Below are positions 1 through 10,669 of a stretch of 33,613 bases of DNA, piece after piece. The position numbers were made by a program, and so were the translations under genes. The DNA comes from Verrucomicrobiota bacterium (GTDB taxonomy: Bacteria > Verrucomicrobiota > Verrucomicrobiia > Chthoniobacterales > UBA10450), in contig QHMR01000013.1 of the NCBI GenBank assembly GCA_003217875.1, positions 1-33,613 of the forward strand, given 5' to 3'. The notes beneath the pieces are model-generated. The model saw only the letters and a list, made by a program, of their open reading frames with translations, made no database searches and was not told the origin of the DNA. How positions within the stretch are numbered: position 1 is the stretch's first letter; each line of letters opens with the position of its first letter.

Positions 1-2
1 TT

Positions 3-326
3 GATAAAATCGTCGATCGCCGTGGGAACCTTGAATGGCTAAGCGGACATTTTGCGAAGAGCCCACTGGCTGGAATCGTTCCCGCGCTGCTGATCTGCAT
101 CACGATCCTGGAAGTCCCCGCCGGCGCGCTGAGCGCCGTCGGCTGTGTGCTGGTAATTCTTTTGAAAGATTCTACGATCGCGTTCTACGGGGCAATTATT
201 TCGGCCGCAGCCATCACGGCACTGTTTTTTGGGCAACGAATGGCGAAAGATTATGCAGGCGCGGCAGTGCTTGTTCCCTACTTTCTGCTCACGCTGGTCG
301 CAATTTATCTTCTCGCACCGCAGTGA
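3..326 (+). CDS. C-terminal part of a small polytopic membrane protein (DoxX-like), truncated by the window start
   Basis: Frame 3 is open from the first base: DKIVDRRGNLEWLSGHFAKSPLAGIVPALLICITILEVPAGALSAVGCVLVILLKDSTIAFYGAIISAAAITALFFGQRMAKDYAGAAVLVPYFLLTLVAIYLLAPQ*. Several hydrophobic helices; absent from the ORF track because the start lies outside the window. Confidence 0.7.
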   Translation, partial: DKIVDRRGNLEWLSGHFAKSPLAGIVPALLICITILEVPAGALSAVGCVLVILLKDSTIAFYGAIISAAAITALFFGQRMAKDYAGAAVLVPYFLLTLVAIYLLAPQ

Positions 327-551
327 TCCGTGAGCGCTCAGCGCCAAGACTATTTCAAATCAGAACAGCTATTTCGCAAAGTGGGACCTCATCTGATTCT
401 TTTCCACCGATTTTCCTCTGGAGAAAAGGGCGTCCTGTGCTTAGCTAAAATTTCAACCCATCCTCACGATAAATCCTCTGAAGCCCAATATCCACCAGAC
501 AATAGTCCGCGCTTGTGGGAGTCGCCTTACGTTGCGACCGCAGCCGACGCG

Positions 552-1517
552 ATGAAGAATTATTCAGGGAACGCGACAAGGACTTGGTATAAGGACGGTG
601 CTGAGCCGAATGATCCGTCTGGCAAATACGCGTTTCAGCGACTGCGCGAGACCTGGTTCACGCCTCGAATTAATCCCAAGTTTAAGCTTCACCGAGACGA
701 TAGATTTTATGCGATCGGCTCATGTTTCGCCCGTGGTCTTGAGCACTCCCTGGCAAAACACAACGTTGCTGTTGAAAGCGCCGCGCCGGAATTTGCGAAC
801 TTTCAGCCGGCCAAGAGGGGAGTATCAGCACTCGGATTTACAAACAAGTACAACACATATTCAATACTAAACGAACTTCGCTGGGCGCTTGATCCAGACG
901 CAGAATTTCCTCGAGACTCTGTTGTTCAATTGACAAACACAACCTGGTACGACCCACACACAACCCCTACTTTAGACTTCGTGGGCCTGGAAGAGACTTT
1001 GGAGCGCCGCGCGCTGATTCAAGCGGTCACGAAACGTATACAGAGCTGCCGCGCAGTCATCGTGACCCTTGGTCTTGCAGAGGTGTGGCGCGATGTTCGC
1101 GCAGACGTGTTTGTCAATTGCACGCCCATCCCATCTTTGTTCAAGACTCAACCGGACCGATATGAATTTCATCTAACTAATTTCGCTGAAAACTGGGCTA
1201 ATCTGGAAGCCATATATAGATTATTGTCTCACCGCGGGCATGCTGACTTTCGCATTGTGGTCACAGTTTCTCCCGTGCCTTTGATGAACACGTTTTCAAC
1301 TATGGATATTGTGGTGGCGAACGCTTGGGCCAAGTCGCTTTTGAGAGCAGTCGCCCAGGAGTGGGCCAGTGCGCATCCCAACGTGGATTACTTTCCAAGT
1401 TACGAAATTGTGCAAAACTCCGATCGTGCCGCTGTGTGGGAGCGCGATCTGAGACATGTCAGAGGCGCCGGAGTGCAGCACATCATGGACTTGTTTCTGA
1501 AGAACTATCTCGAGTAG
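552..1517 (+). CDS. GSCFA domain protein (SGNH/GDSL-like)
   Basis: Diagnostic motif FYAIGSCFARGLEHSL; ORF 330-1517 with more probable start at ATG 552 (MKNYSGNATRTWYKDG). Confidence 0.85.
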   Translation: MKNYSGNATRTWYKDGAEPNDPSGKYAFQRLRETWFTPRINPKFKLHRDDRFYAIGSCFARGLEHSLAKHNVAVESAAPEFANFQPAKRGVSALGFTNKYNTYSILNELRWALDPDAEFPRDSVVQLTNTTWYDPHTTPTLDFVGLEETLERRALIQAVTKRIQSCRAVIVTLGLAEVWRDVRADVFVNCTPIPSLFKTQPDRYEFHLTNFAENWANLEAIYRLLSHRGHADFRIVVTVSPVPLMNTFSTMDIVVANAWAKSLLRAVAQEWASAHPNVDYFPSYEIVQNSDRAAVWERDLRHVRGAGVQHIMDLFLKNYLE

Positions 1518-1551
1518 GTCGTCAGATTCGACTAGTGGAGAACGGAGTCAC

Positions 1552-1568
1552 GCACCGGATGCCGGTGC
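1552..1568. other. Perfect inverted repeat GCACCGG-ATG-CCGGTGC in an intergenic gap
   Basis: 7-bp perfect stem with 3-nt loop between the GSCFA gene and the next methyltransferase; no T-tract follows. Confidence 0.5.
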
Positions 1569-1624
1569 ACGGGACATGAACAAGTAAGGCCATATAATGC
1601 CTGAAGCGGAGGTTTAATTTATTC

Positions 1625-2590
1625 GTGAGCGCGGACAAAGCTGGCGAGATCGTTAGACGGGCGATGGCGGACCGGAGCATATACGACGCCATGGCGGCAC
1701 GCGAAAATGAAGTGTGGGGGAAAATCCTGCCGGATCGGGAGCGGTCCGAAGCTGCAATCGAGGACACAAAAGCGAGTATCGAACTCCGTGTTGCTCGTCA
1801 TTTTTCCTCTCTGTCAACGCTTGCGCAGGAAAGAACACTAAAGTTTGAACACGGCCTGACTCTCGGATGCGGCGCGGGAAGGTGCGAACGCGAACTCCTC
1901 CGGAATGGAGTCTGCCGGACTTTTCATGGAATCGATATTTCAGAGGATGCAATAGCCGCGGCGCGCGAAATTGCGAAAGAGCAGAACTTGCCGCTGACTT
2001 ATGAAGTGGCCGATCTGAATTTCTTAGAGTTACCGGAGAAGACATTCGATTTGGTTGTAGCTCAGACCTGCCTCCATCATATCCTTTTTCTCGAGCGGGT
2101 TGCGGAACAAGTATGGCGCTCACTGAAAGCCGATGGTTATCTCTGGATTCATGACTTCGTTGGGGAAACGCAGGGCCAATATGACCTCAAGCGCATCTCC
2201 ATCATGAACCAGATTCTGGCCATTCTCCCTGAGAAATTTCGCAAGAATAAAATTACCGGCCGACTGGTGACAGAAATTAAACGTCCTGAGCCAGGGCATC
2301 TCGGCTCACCATTTGAGTCGATTCGATCCAGCGAGATCGTCCCAGTGTTTCAACGCTGGTTTACCGTCGAATGGAAACTGGAGTTTGATGCTTTCCTGCG
2401 CCTTGTTGTGCCACAGGGCACTCGCGCGGCCTATCTGGAAAATAAGGATACGAAGGCCCTGTTCGAAATTTTAATGTTGCTCGATGATTTGTGCATCAAA
2501 GAAGAGATTGTGCGACCAAGTGGCGGCCAATACCTCCTGTGTCCGAAGCCTCCTAATGAGATTCAGGAGAAGACCACTGGAGGTGGGTAA
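1625..2590 (+). CDS. Class I SAM-dependent methyltransferase
   Basis: Motif I-like LTLGCGAGRCERELL, HGIDISEDAIAAAREIA, DLVVAQTCLHHILFLERVAEQVWRSLKADGYLWIHDF; GGAGG upstream of GTG start. Confidence 0.85.
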   Translation: MSADKAGEIVRRAMADRSIYDAMAARENEVWGKILPDRERSEAAIEDTKASIELRVARHFSSLSTLAQERTLKFEHGLTLGCGAGRCERELLRNGVCRTFHGIDISEDAIAAAREIAKEQNLPLTYEVADLNFLELPEKTFDLVVAQTCLHHILFLERVAEQVWRSLKADGYLWIHDFVGETQGQYDLKRISIMNQILAILPEKFRKNKITGRLVTEIKRPEPGHLGSPFESIRSSEIVPVFQRWFTVEWKLEFDAFLRLVVPQGTRAAYLENKDTKALFEILMLLDDLCIKEEIVRPSGGQYLLCPKPPNEIQEKTTGGG

Positions 2591-2808
2591 TCAGGACGGC
2601 CACGGCGAACCTTATAAGTATATCGACCGAATCGATGTCGCCATCCTAAGCCTAACGCCATCGGACCGATCGTGCCTTTTCCTAATCAGGGCGGGCCTTC
2701 GATGCGCTGCCATTATTAAGCAAATTTCCAGTAGCAAATACTGTAACGCGCTATGGTCCTGAGCACGCAAATGCCGAATGAGCCAGGTTTGACCGTCGTT
2801 AGAATTCT

Positions 2809-4470
2809 ATGAGAGAAGTTATCAAGGCGAACTTCACTACCGTGCCGTTCGCAGGTGGTGCCTTGTTGTTTCTCTGCGCGTTGACGTTTTATTACTTCGC
2901 GGTTCTTAGAATCGATTATAGCAAGACAATGCTGCTCGATCTTGGCCCGCACCCGGACGCGACAGAATATTTTGCACAGGCTAAAGCGCTCGGGAGGAAT
3001 GCATGGCCTTACATTCAGATTGGATACGATAAGCTGCCGTCGAGGTATCCGCCTGGATATCCAGTGCTGATGCTTCCCTGGCTGAAGCTGCTGCCGGGAG
3101 GAGATGTTGTGCTGGCACCGTTTCGGACAAATCAAACGCTGGGTCTGCTACTCCTTTTGGCAGTGTTTGCCTTTTATGCGTACCTCGCAATGCCGTTAAC
3201 CGGCGGTTTTGCAGCCCTTCTACTCGCGACACTGCCTGGCTTCTTCACTTTCTGTCGTTCGTCACTGAGCGACATCAGCGCATCCGTGCTCGTCGTCCTG
3301 GCCTTCATGTTTAGTTACTTGGGGGTTAAGCACGAACGCCGCTGGAAAATCTATTTATCAGCGGTTCTCCTCGGTCTTTCAATAAACATTCGAATTCAGT
3401 CCCTTTTCTTCGCACCATTACTCCTGGCCATAGCTCTGCTTCCAGTGAGAGGGAGGCGCACGCAGTGGTTTCTTCATTGCGCTGCAGTTCCCGCTGCGTT
3501 CGTGTTGGCAGCCAGCCCGGTGCTGGTGTTGAACGCAATCCAGTTCCATTCACCGTTTAAAACGGGCTACGACTTTTGGATTCCATATTTTAGTGAGAAC
3601 CACCTTTTCTTTTCTCTTCGCTACGTTCCGAAGAACGCCGCCGCGCTATGGAACGAATTCAGTCTAAGGCCGCTCGGATATCACACTGCGAATATTTTTG
3701 GCACCGGTACTTCCTTTGTCCCGGCCTTTATTCTTCTAACTTGTGCAGGATTGTTCTTTATTCGGTTCGACCGGTTCGTTATCTGCGCCTTTTTAGCTTC
3801 GCTGGCCTTCCTAGCTGTGATCCTAAGTCATAATTACAGACTTGTTGATGCAAGATACTACCTGCCTCTTCTGATCCTTGCAATCGCCGTTGCGGTGCTG
3901 CCAGTAACGTGGGCCGCAAAGAATCTCTTTATCGGAAGGCGAATTATTATTGCTCTGGCCGTTTTTGTCTTATTTGGTGCTGCCTGCCTCGGTTATCCGT
4001 CGCGTTCCAGTTATAACACACGAGGCTTTGACCGATCGCAAGCGTGGGATGCGCTTCATTTTGGTGATCCGCCTCGTGCCTCTCTACAGTTTGCCGCGCA
4101 GAGAGATTTCGCCAGACTGTTGAAGCGGCAGCCCGGAATCGTTCTCTCCGATATTGATCCTGTTTACTTGAATGCCCTCTTCCCGCGTTCGTTCGTCGCC
4201 GCTCCAATCGATGGAAATCACCAGTACAAATGGAGCTACACGTGGCGGTATGATCGGCAGCAGGCTCAGGCTCTGGTCCACAACGGCTTAGAGCAGTCCA
4301 TTCCGGTTTACGCTCTCTTCGTGTCGCGAAACGACATGGTTACCAAACAATCGCGCCTGCCGGCGGTTCCGGGGTACGAGTGGCATGTTTTAAACAATTC
4401 GCCCGGGAAGACGACAATTCTAAAGCTTGGTCCGGTCGGATCAGAGGGGGCGGCACTGCCATCGAACTAA
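2809..4470 (+). CDS. Polytopic membrane glycosyltransferase, GT39/ArnT-like
   Basis: N-terminal TM helix followed by an acidic luminal-type loop (DLGPHPDATEYFAQAKAL...RYPPGYPVLMLPWLKL), then about 10 hydrophobic helices. Confidence 0.75.
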   Translation: MREVIKANFTTVPFAGGALLFLCALTFYYFAVLRIDYSKTMLLDLGPHPDATEYFAQAKALGRNAWPYIQIGYDKLPSRYPPGYPVLMLPWLKLLPGGDVVLAPFRTNQTLGLLLLLAVFAFYAYLAMPLTGGFAALLLATLPGFFTFCRSSLSDISASVLVVLAFMFSYLGVKHERRWKIYLSAVLLGLSINIRIQSLFFAPLLLAIALLPVRGRRTQWFLHCAAVPAAFVLAASPVLVLNAIQFHSPFKTGYDFWIPYFSENHLFFSLRYVPKNAAALWNEFSLRPLGYHTANIFGTGTSFVPAFILLTCAGLFFIRFDRFVICAFLASLAFLAVILSHNYRLVDARYYLPLLILAIAVAVLPVTWAAKNLFIGRRIIIALAVFVLFGAACLGYPSRSSYNTRGFDRSQAWDALHFGDPPRASLQFAAQRDFARLLKRQPGIVLSDIDPVYLNALFPRSFVAAPIDGNHQYKWSYTWRYDRQQAQALVHNGLEQSIPVYALFVSRNDMVTKQSRLPAVPGYEWHVLNNSPGKTTILKLGPVGSEGAALPSN

Positions 4471-4471
4471 T

Positions 4472-6079
4472 GTGCTTCCCAGCTCTCTTTCAACGTGTCG
4501 CCTTCGGATAACTGGATTGACCTGGGGCCTGGGCAGCGGATATGGCCATGACCGAAACTTTCACCCGGACGAATTCGTAAGCCTTAGGGGAGTTCTTCAG
4601 GTGGATTTACCAGCCGGCCGTATCAAGGCCCCTGGAGCATATTTTGAGGGTACCTTCAATTATTATCTGTGGGCCGTGCCACAAGCAGTGCTTAAGATCG
4701 CCGCTAATAAAGACGCACATCTTAGCAATTCAACAAACACGACAGATCATTCTGATCTCCTGTATATCTGCAGGTGGATGTCGGTCCTGCTCGATCTCTC
4801 CACAATGGTTATTATATTTCTCGCAATTAGGGAAGCGACTCAGACCTTCTATGCCTCTCTTCTCGGCGCACTTTGTTACGCTGTTGTGCCAATTCAGGTG
4901 ATTTACGCGCATTTTATGCGGACGCACATATTGAGCAATTTATTGTGCGCCCTCGTCGTTTGGCTGTCCCTAAAGCTTCGGAAAACCGCATCTTGGCAGC
5001 TGCTCCTTTGCGCAGGACTAATTTCTGGTTTCGGAGCAGCAACTCGCTATCCGGTTGGAATCGTCGTGATGGTACCGTGCCTTTATTTGTTATTTGATGG
5101 CAGGAGCAACTTGCGAAACTCGAAGGCCCGACTTTGGGAACGGCTAAAAAACTTCGTTGCAAGGCAAGTTTGGTTGATTGGATTGGGATTCGTGATCGGT
5201 CTGTTTCTCGGCCATCCGATGCTGTTTTTTGACCCGTCGAGCGTTATAAGGGCGATCACCGGGGAAACGCTCAAATACGCGTCGCTCCAACAGTTTACCA
5301 CGAGCAAACTGCTTAATTTATCCGTGGTCTGGAGCTATATCACGTACGTGCTTCCATTTGCGATGTATCCCTTGCTATGGCTGATCTTCTACTGCGGAAT
5401 CGTATACGTTCTTTTCAAGCGCAGCCTCTATTCCCTCACCGTGCCCATACTGATTTTTTCTCTTCTGTATCTGTACTTCATGGGAAAAGGCTACCTTGGG
5501 CCATATTTCGCTCGCGTGACAATGCTCTTGTTGCCCGGATTTTGTGTACTCGTTGGAATTGTCTGCGCCGATTTACAGTTGCGACTAAGAAACAACCAGC
5601 TACTTGCTACTGTATTGACCGGCGCGATCGTTTTCATTCTTGTGCCATCCGTAGTCTTCGACATCGCATACGTCCATGCCATGCAGCAAAAGGATGCTCG
5701 CCAGGTTCTTCGGGAGGATCTCCAAAAGGCAATTGGCGACGCGGCAGCGACCGTTGGCGTTTGGCACTACGGACCTTCTTTTTACACTGTAATGCCTGCC
5801 GCTAAGCCACTAAGCAGTCAAAAAATAACGGTTCAGTTACAGGAGAGCCCGGGGCAAAATGCTGATTTCTTTCTAGTGGGATTCCCCACTGAAATTGGGC
5901 CGGCGGAGATTAGGGCAACTGTTCAGCAGGTTGAGGCGCAGGGAAAATTTCAATATGCAAGAAGGTATCGCGTTCCGGTAAAGATTTTTGGACACGAGTT
6001 TAACCTCCGGCACTTTCCTCAGGACATGACCTATCCTTTCCCAACGATTCTGCTTTTCCGAGCTCGAGCGCCAACGTGA
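4472..6079 (+). CDS. Polytopic membrane glycosyltransferase, GT39-like
   Basis: LRITGLTWGLGSGYGHDRNFHPDEF motif then many TM helices. ORF track starts at 4427 inside the previous gene; GTG at 4472 sits beside the previous stop and is a more plausible start. Confidence 0.75.
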   Translation: MLPSSLSTCRLRITGLTWGLGSGYGHDRNFHPDEFVSLRGVLQVDLPAGRIKAPGAYFEGTFNYYLWAVPQAVLKIAANKDAHLSNSTNTTDHSDLLYICRWMSVLLDLSTMVIIFLAIREATQTFYASLLGALCYAVVPIQVIYAHFMRTHILSNLLCALVVWLSLKLRKTASWQLLLCAGLISGFGAATRYPVGIVVMVPCLYLLFDGRSNLRNSKARLWERLKNFVARQVWLIGLGFVIGLFLGHPMLFFDPSSVIRAITGETLKYASLQQFTTSKLLNLSVVWSYITYVLPFAMYPLLWLIFYCGIVYVLFKRSLYSLTVPILIFSLLYLYFMGKGYLGPYFARVTMLLLPGFCVLVGIVCADLQLRLRNNQLLATVLTGAIVFILVPSVVFDIAYVHAMQQKDARQVLREDLQKAIGDAAATVGVWHYGPSFYTVMPAAKPLSSQKITVQLQESPGQNADFFLVGFPTEIGPAEIRATVQQVEAQGKFQYARRYRVPVKIFGHEFNLRHFPQDMTYPFPTILLFRARAPT

Positions 6080-6147
6080 GACTAATCACCAGATTTGAAA
6101 CGTCTCTACGACGTCGACCTTCTGGAAGCCGCTACGAAGGAGTGAGG

Positions 6148-8091
6148 ATGAAGTCGATGCCGATTTCCGAGACCCCTACCGACTCCCGAGCCGGCGATGT
6201 TCTACTACTGCCGATAGCCGGACTCGCATTTTGGACGCTCGCCTATCAAGTTGTTCTTGTTCTGAGATGGCCGGCGAAAACAATCACGTTGTGCTTCTTA
6301 GCCATAGCCATTCCCAGTTTATTTCTGCTAAGGGGGTTATGGAAGAAAACAAACACGACTCCTGGCAAATATTATCGGTTTCATTTCTCTCACATCCTGC
6401 TGGTAATTCTGGGTATCGTCTATGCAACTACAGTCCTGTTCGTGCGGCGGCCGAATCAAGATGACGTGGTCTATTTCCATAGAGCTCTGACTCAACTCTT
6501 GGACTTAAATCAACCCATCTACCTGCGTCAGACCAGTGTCGATATGGACGCGGCTGCATTTTCGCCAGTTCACCTGTCAACCAGCTATGAGATGCTCATG
6601 GCCTTTTTGGGTCACTATCTTCGAATCGATCCTCTTTACTTCTACCAGGTAGTTGGTCATGCATTTGCTGCATTTTCGCTTCCATTTGTTTTCTATTGGT
6701 GCGCCCGAATTTTTGGCTTGAACCGCTGGCTGGCAGCGGTCGGCGCCCTCCTTGGAATCGGTTTTCTACTTCTCGCTGACAAGTCATCGTTTGGCGCATT
6801 GCTTGGAGCTGTTAAGTCGTTACAGTCGGCCGATCCTGCTGGATGGGTCGGATTTTCGACTCTTTCCGGCTACATCTGGCAAGGCAAGCCGATCGTGTTG
6901 ATCTTGTTTTTGCCAATGGGTCTGGCGCTGAGTTACCGATTCCTCAGCCAAGGTAAATCGAGTGACCTGGCATGGCTTACGTTATTGGGCGTCGCCGGCG
7001 TCGGTCTCAGTAATCCGTCCCTTTACTTGCTCCCCGCAATTATTGGCTGCTCCTGGATAGCTTTTATCACGCTTGAACTATTCGAACACAGGTCACGAGA
7101 ATCTTTATGGAGGCTGATTCGTCTTGGCCTTTTGCTCACAATTCCACTCGCGTATCCAGTCGCGATACTGGCCCTACTGAAAATAGATATAATCCCAAAG
7201 CCAGTCGATATCCACATGTTAGGACAAAGATACATGCCGTGGGGGGAAGCGGTGGACTACGCCGTTGGTGGACGTGCTGAGTACTTGCGTGACGTGGTGC
7301 TAATGATTGCTGTCCCACTGCTAATCGTGAGAGGACGCAGCGGATTTTTTCTCTTTTTTTATCTTTGTGCTGTATGGCTGTTTTGTTTGAACCCGTTGCT
7401 GGCGCGCATGTGGATGGCAAACATTCTTGCGCCGACTTATTTTCGGCTCGTTTACCTTCTACAACTGCCTTTGTTATGCACGTTGATAGCGGGTGCCGGT
7501 TCGCAGCTGGCGCAGAAAGGCAGGGTTATGAATGCCCGAGCACAAACCGTGCTGGCGCTGTCGGCGATCGTTGTCGCGTTCGTTGGCAGCTATCACGGAC
7601 TTTCGGTCCTACCCAGATACGCAAGGCAGGGTATCGGTTGGAAGTCCCCCCGAGAATGCCAGTTGCTTCCCGCCAATCTTGATTTTGCTAAGGCTGCCGG
7701 TCCATACATTGCGCACGCCAAGCTGCTTGCACCGAACTGGACCGCCAGCTGTGAGTTACCGCTTCTCTTCCCAGAAATGAAAGTTGTAGCTCCTCGGCTC
7801 GTCGCCCATTATTTCGCGAACGCCGGCAATCCTGACGAAGGTATATTGCGCCGCCAGGCGCAGGCTTTTATCGAGGAAAACCCTCCTGAGAATGCCAGGC
7901 GCCTTCAACTGTTAGAGCCGAAATTTCGCCATGTGATCGAAACCGATCGCGCAAATGCAGTTGCCGTCCCCGAATCTGAAAGCCAGCGAGTCCTGGCGAC
8001 GCTCAAATCAATAAACCCCGGCTGGCATCGCGTTTTGAAAGCTGGCGGGCTGGTCTTGATGTTACCCGGTAACACTGAACCAAGAGGCTAA
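6148..8091 (+). CDS. Large polytopic membrane protein, probable GT-C-type glycosyltransferase
   Basis: More than 10 hydrophobic segments. ORF is open from 6076, but ATG 6148 has a strong AAGGAG Shine-Dalgarno (6136-6141). Confidence 0.7.
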   Translation: MKSMPISETPTDSRAGDVLLLPIAGLAFWTLAYQVVLVLRWPAKTITLCFLAIAIPSLFLLRGLWKKTNTTPGKYYRFHFSHILLVILGIVYATTVLFVRRPNQDDVVYFHRALTQLLDLNQPIYLRQTSVDMDAAAFSPVHLSTSYEMLMAFLGHYLRIDPLYFYQVVGHAFAAFSLPFVFYWCARIFGLNRWLAAVGALLGIGFLLLADKSSFGALLGAVKSLQSADPAGWVGFSTLSGYIWQGKPIVLILFLPMGLALSYRFLSQGKSSDLAWLTLLGVAGVGLSNPSLYLLPAIIGCSWIAFITLELFEHRSRESLWRLIRLGLLLTIPLAYPVAILALLKIDIIPKPVDIHMLGQRYMPWGEAVDYAVGGRAEYLRDVVLMIAVPLLIVRGRSGFFLFFYLCAVWLFCLNPLLARMWMANILAPTYFRLVYLLQLPLLCTLIAGAGSQLAQKGRVMNARAQTVLALSAIVVAFVGSYHGLSVLPRYARQGIGWKSPRECQLLPANLDFAKAAGPYIAHAKLLAPNWTASCELPLLFPEMKVVAPRLVAHYFANAGNPDEGILRRQAQAFIEENPPENARRLQLLEPKFRHVIETDRANAVAVPESESQRVLATLKSINPGWHRVLKAGGLVLMLPGNTEPRG

Positions 8092-8129
8092 AACCAGAAA
8101 CCTGGAATGCGACAGTGACTGCCAGGATG

Positions 8130-8867
8130 TTACTTCGATGATGCGAACACATTCACATACCAATCCGGGCTTTCGCTGACTGACTCGGGGCGGAAGGTTA
8201 CGAGGCCATGCTTCGTTACCTGATGCACGGCCATGTTTTTACTCTTCAGATTGTCTATAAGTTCAATCCAATTCGCTCCGGCCTGCTTGAGACCGTATGG
8301 CCAAAATTCAAGGAGCAACTTAGCATTGGGATTGTCCGCCAAGACACGATTGGCCCCTCGCAAAGCATGAAGCTCATATCCTTGAATATCTATTTTGATC
8401 AGGTCAACGCGCTGACCCGGTTTGAAATAATCGTTGAGCGTTACCATTTCAGTGGGAATGGCCCGGCGTGAATCTTTATCGGCCTGGTACACCCTATGAT
8501 CGACATTTAGCTTATTGGAAATGTAAAGCTTAGACTCGCCGCTACGCTCTCCGACCGCAGCTTGAGAGAGCCGGACATTTGAAAGATTACGTGTGGCAAC
8601 ACGCAACCGCCTGAAATTGTCCGGCGAAGGTTCGAAAGAATGAACCAGCCCGGTCGGGCCAACACAGCGGGAGAGAAATTCGGAATAAATTCCAATGTTA
8701 GCACCCACATCTACGACAACAGCGCCCGGAAACAATATCTGCTTCAGTAGCTCTCGCTCCGCGCGATCAGCGCGGGTTTTATAGGCAGCGTAAAGCAGCC
8801 GATAGATGGGAAAGACGTATTGGTACAGCTTATTAGCAGCGCTATGTAGGACTGAACTCGTCGACAT
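8130..8867 (-). CDS. FkbM family methyltransferase
   Basis: AVVVDVGANIGIYSEFLSR, VHSFEPSPDNFRRL, VDLIKIDIQGYELHALRGA are typical FkbM motifs. Confidence 0.9.
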   Translation of the reverse strand: MSTSSVLHSAANKLYQYVFPIYRLLYAAYKTRADRAERELLKQILFPGAVVVDVGANIGIYSEFLSRCVGPTGLVHSFEPSPDNFRRLRVATRNLSNVRLSQAAVGERSGESKLYISNKLNVDHRVYQADKDSRRAIPTEMVTLNDYFKPGQRVDLIKIDIQGYELHALRGANRVLADNPNAKLLLEFWPYGLKQAGANWIELIDNLKSKNMAVHQVTKHGLVTFRPESVSESPDWYVNVFASSK

Positions 8868-8990
8868 CAGCGTAGTATCAGGTTGCGGTAAGGAAAGATT
8901 CCAGCAGAATCAAGAAACGCGATTGGGAGTCTTCGGATAACACACGCATCAGGAAGGTATCGTATTGAGATCAGTGTTTCCTATCAGGCA

Positions 8991-10568
8991 TTGATGCGTC
9001 CATGGCGATACAACGTTGGAAAAGGTATTGAGAAGCGATACCTTCGTCCAATGTGGTGTCGCTGGAAAGCGTTGTTCACGTCGAAGATAGAAGGAACGCT
9101 GCGGTGGGATCGATGGGATTTTGTTGCTCTTGCGCTTGCTGTTCTCACTGTCGTTTTGGTCTTCGCACTTAAACTTAAGACATTCTACGATCTCGGCTAC
9201 TCATCGGATCTATTTGTCAGCGTTCAGGCTGCGCGGAGTTGGCTCGAGGGCCGGGGGTTACTCCATGACAACTGTTTTGGGAACGTGCTTACTATTCACA
9301 CCTATTTCTTGCTTCTGCCGCTCGGACTGATTGCAAAGCCTTTCGGCGCTCCCGGCTTGCTATTCGTGCTTGCTGTGTCGGTGGGAGCGGCTTACTTCTG
9401 GGCAACGCGTATCCTGCGTCTCCTCGGAGTTGGTGGGCGCGCCGCAGTAGTCGCGTCCGGGGTACTTCTTATCTCACCGCTTTCGGTTGCCTTCTATCAA
9501 GAGTGGGCATTCGGGTTCCATATCGAGGTTCTGGCCCCGGCGTTATGTTTAGTCCTGTTTTATTTCCTGCTTCAGCAGCGGATGATCCCCTCAATCGTGA
9601 CAGCACTCGCTGTCATCAGCATCAAGGAGGATGCGCCAATTGCAGCAGCAATGGTAGCAATCGTCGCAGGTGTTGAGACATGGATTTCGTCAGAAGGCAA
9701 ACGCGCGCGCTCCGGCTTTAACTGGCCTGCGGCGATCATACTTCTCCTGTCGGTTTCCGCGGTTCCGCTTTTGCTCGCGATTTCCTGGTCGCAGTCTCCG
9801 ACGATCTACGCTCGTCACTCGCTCGATCGACTCGGTATCGTGGCAGCAGGAAGTTTATCCAGTCCCGGAGCGCTATTCGTTTTTGTCGCCTCCAATCTTG
9901 CTCATTGGCTCGGCAGCGGCATTGTCCGTCAATGGCTGTGGGTCATGATCGTGGGCAGCTTCGCAACAATCTTGTTGCGCTCATACTATCTGGTCTTTGG
10001 TGTCCTAACAACGGTGGTTCCATGGCTCATAAACCGGAACGATCTCCTGTGGGCGCCACGATTCTTTTCGACCGAGGCACTGCTTTGGTGTGTCACGTTG
10101 GTTGGTTTTGCTTCGATTGCGCACGCTGTGCCGTCCTGCGGCAAAGGGGCGCGGATCGCAGTGCTTGCGGCAGCAATTGCTGTGGTGGCATTCTCGGCGT
10201 GGGCGCAACTCGCTCTCGTGCCGCCAGCATACAGCGCTTACCTGCTTCGTTCCGGCAGCTTCTACTCGCTGGCGGAGCGGCAGCAGGCCGACGCGGTGTT
10301 CGCGCGCTATCGCCGTGAAGGTAAGCCCGACGAACCTGTTGTTGCCTCAACGATGCTTTTCCGCTACGCGCACGACCGAAACCTCTTCTGGCTCAATCGG
10401 CTGCATGACCGGCCTGCACCGATCTGGATCCTTGGCGATAGCGCCGACTTTTACGCCCCACTTAGAATCAGCTCAGACACGATAAACCCAAGGTCTGGAA
10501 TTCATATCGAAGACTATGAAGTAATTGACCGCCGCGGTCGTTTCGTGTTGCTGAGGAAGAAGGGGTAG
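8991..10568 (+). CDS. DUF2079-like polytopic membrane protein
   Basis: FYDLGYSSDLFVSVQAARSWLEGRGLL...IHTYFLLLPLGLIAKPFGAPGLLF...YQEWAFGFHIEVLAPALCLVLFYFL resembles DUF2079 (FDLGIFDQ...FHPE...) proteins. Confidence 0.75.
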   Translation: MMRPWRYNVGKGIEKRYLRPMWCRWKALFTSKIEGTLRWDRWDFVALALAVLTVVLVFALKLKTFYDLGYSSDLFVSVQAARSWLEGRGLLHDNCFGNVLTIHTYFLLLPLGLIAKPFGAPGLLFVLAVSVGAAYFWATRILRLLGVGGRAAVVASGVLLISPLSVAFYQEWAFGFHIEVLAPALCLVLFYFLLQQRMIPSIVTALAVISIKEDAPIAAAMVAIVAGVETWISSEGKRARSGFNWPAAIILLLSVSAVPLLLAISWSQSPTIYARHSLDRLGIVAAGSLSSPGALFVFVASNLAHWLGSGIVRQWLWVMIVGSFATILLRSYYLVFGVLTTVVPWLINRNDLLWAPRFFSTEALLWCVTLVGFASIAHAVPSCGKGARIAVLAAAIAVVAFSAWAQLALVPPAYSAYLLRSGSFYSLAERQQADAVFARYRREGKPDEPVVASTMLFRYAHDRNLFWLNRLHDRPAPIWILGDSADFYAPLRISSDTINPRSGIHIEDYEVIDRRGRFVLLRKKG

Positions 10569-10669
10569 CGTCGCAAAATGCGAAATGCGATTGGGATCGG
10601 CAAGTTACGATGGAAATCAGTCGCGCAGTTTTCGTGCAGCAGCGTGACGAGAACCAAGCACGCCGACAT

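Noticed and set aside
35-448. 137-aa ORF at window start
   Set aside because: Overlaps the better-supported frame-3 membrane protein; Arg/Ser-rich shadow ORF.
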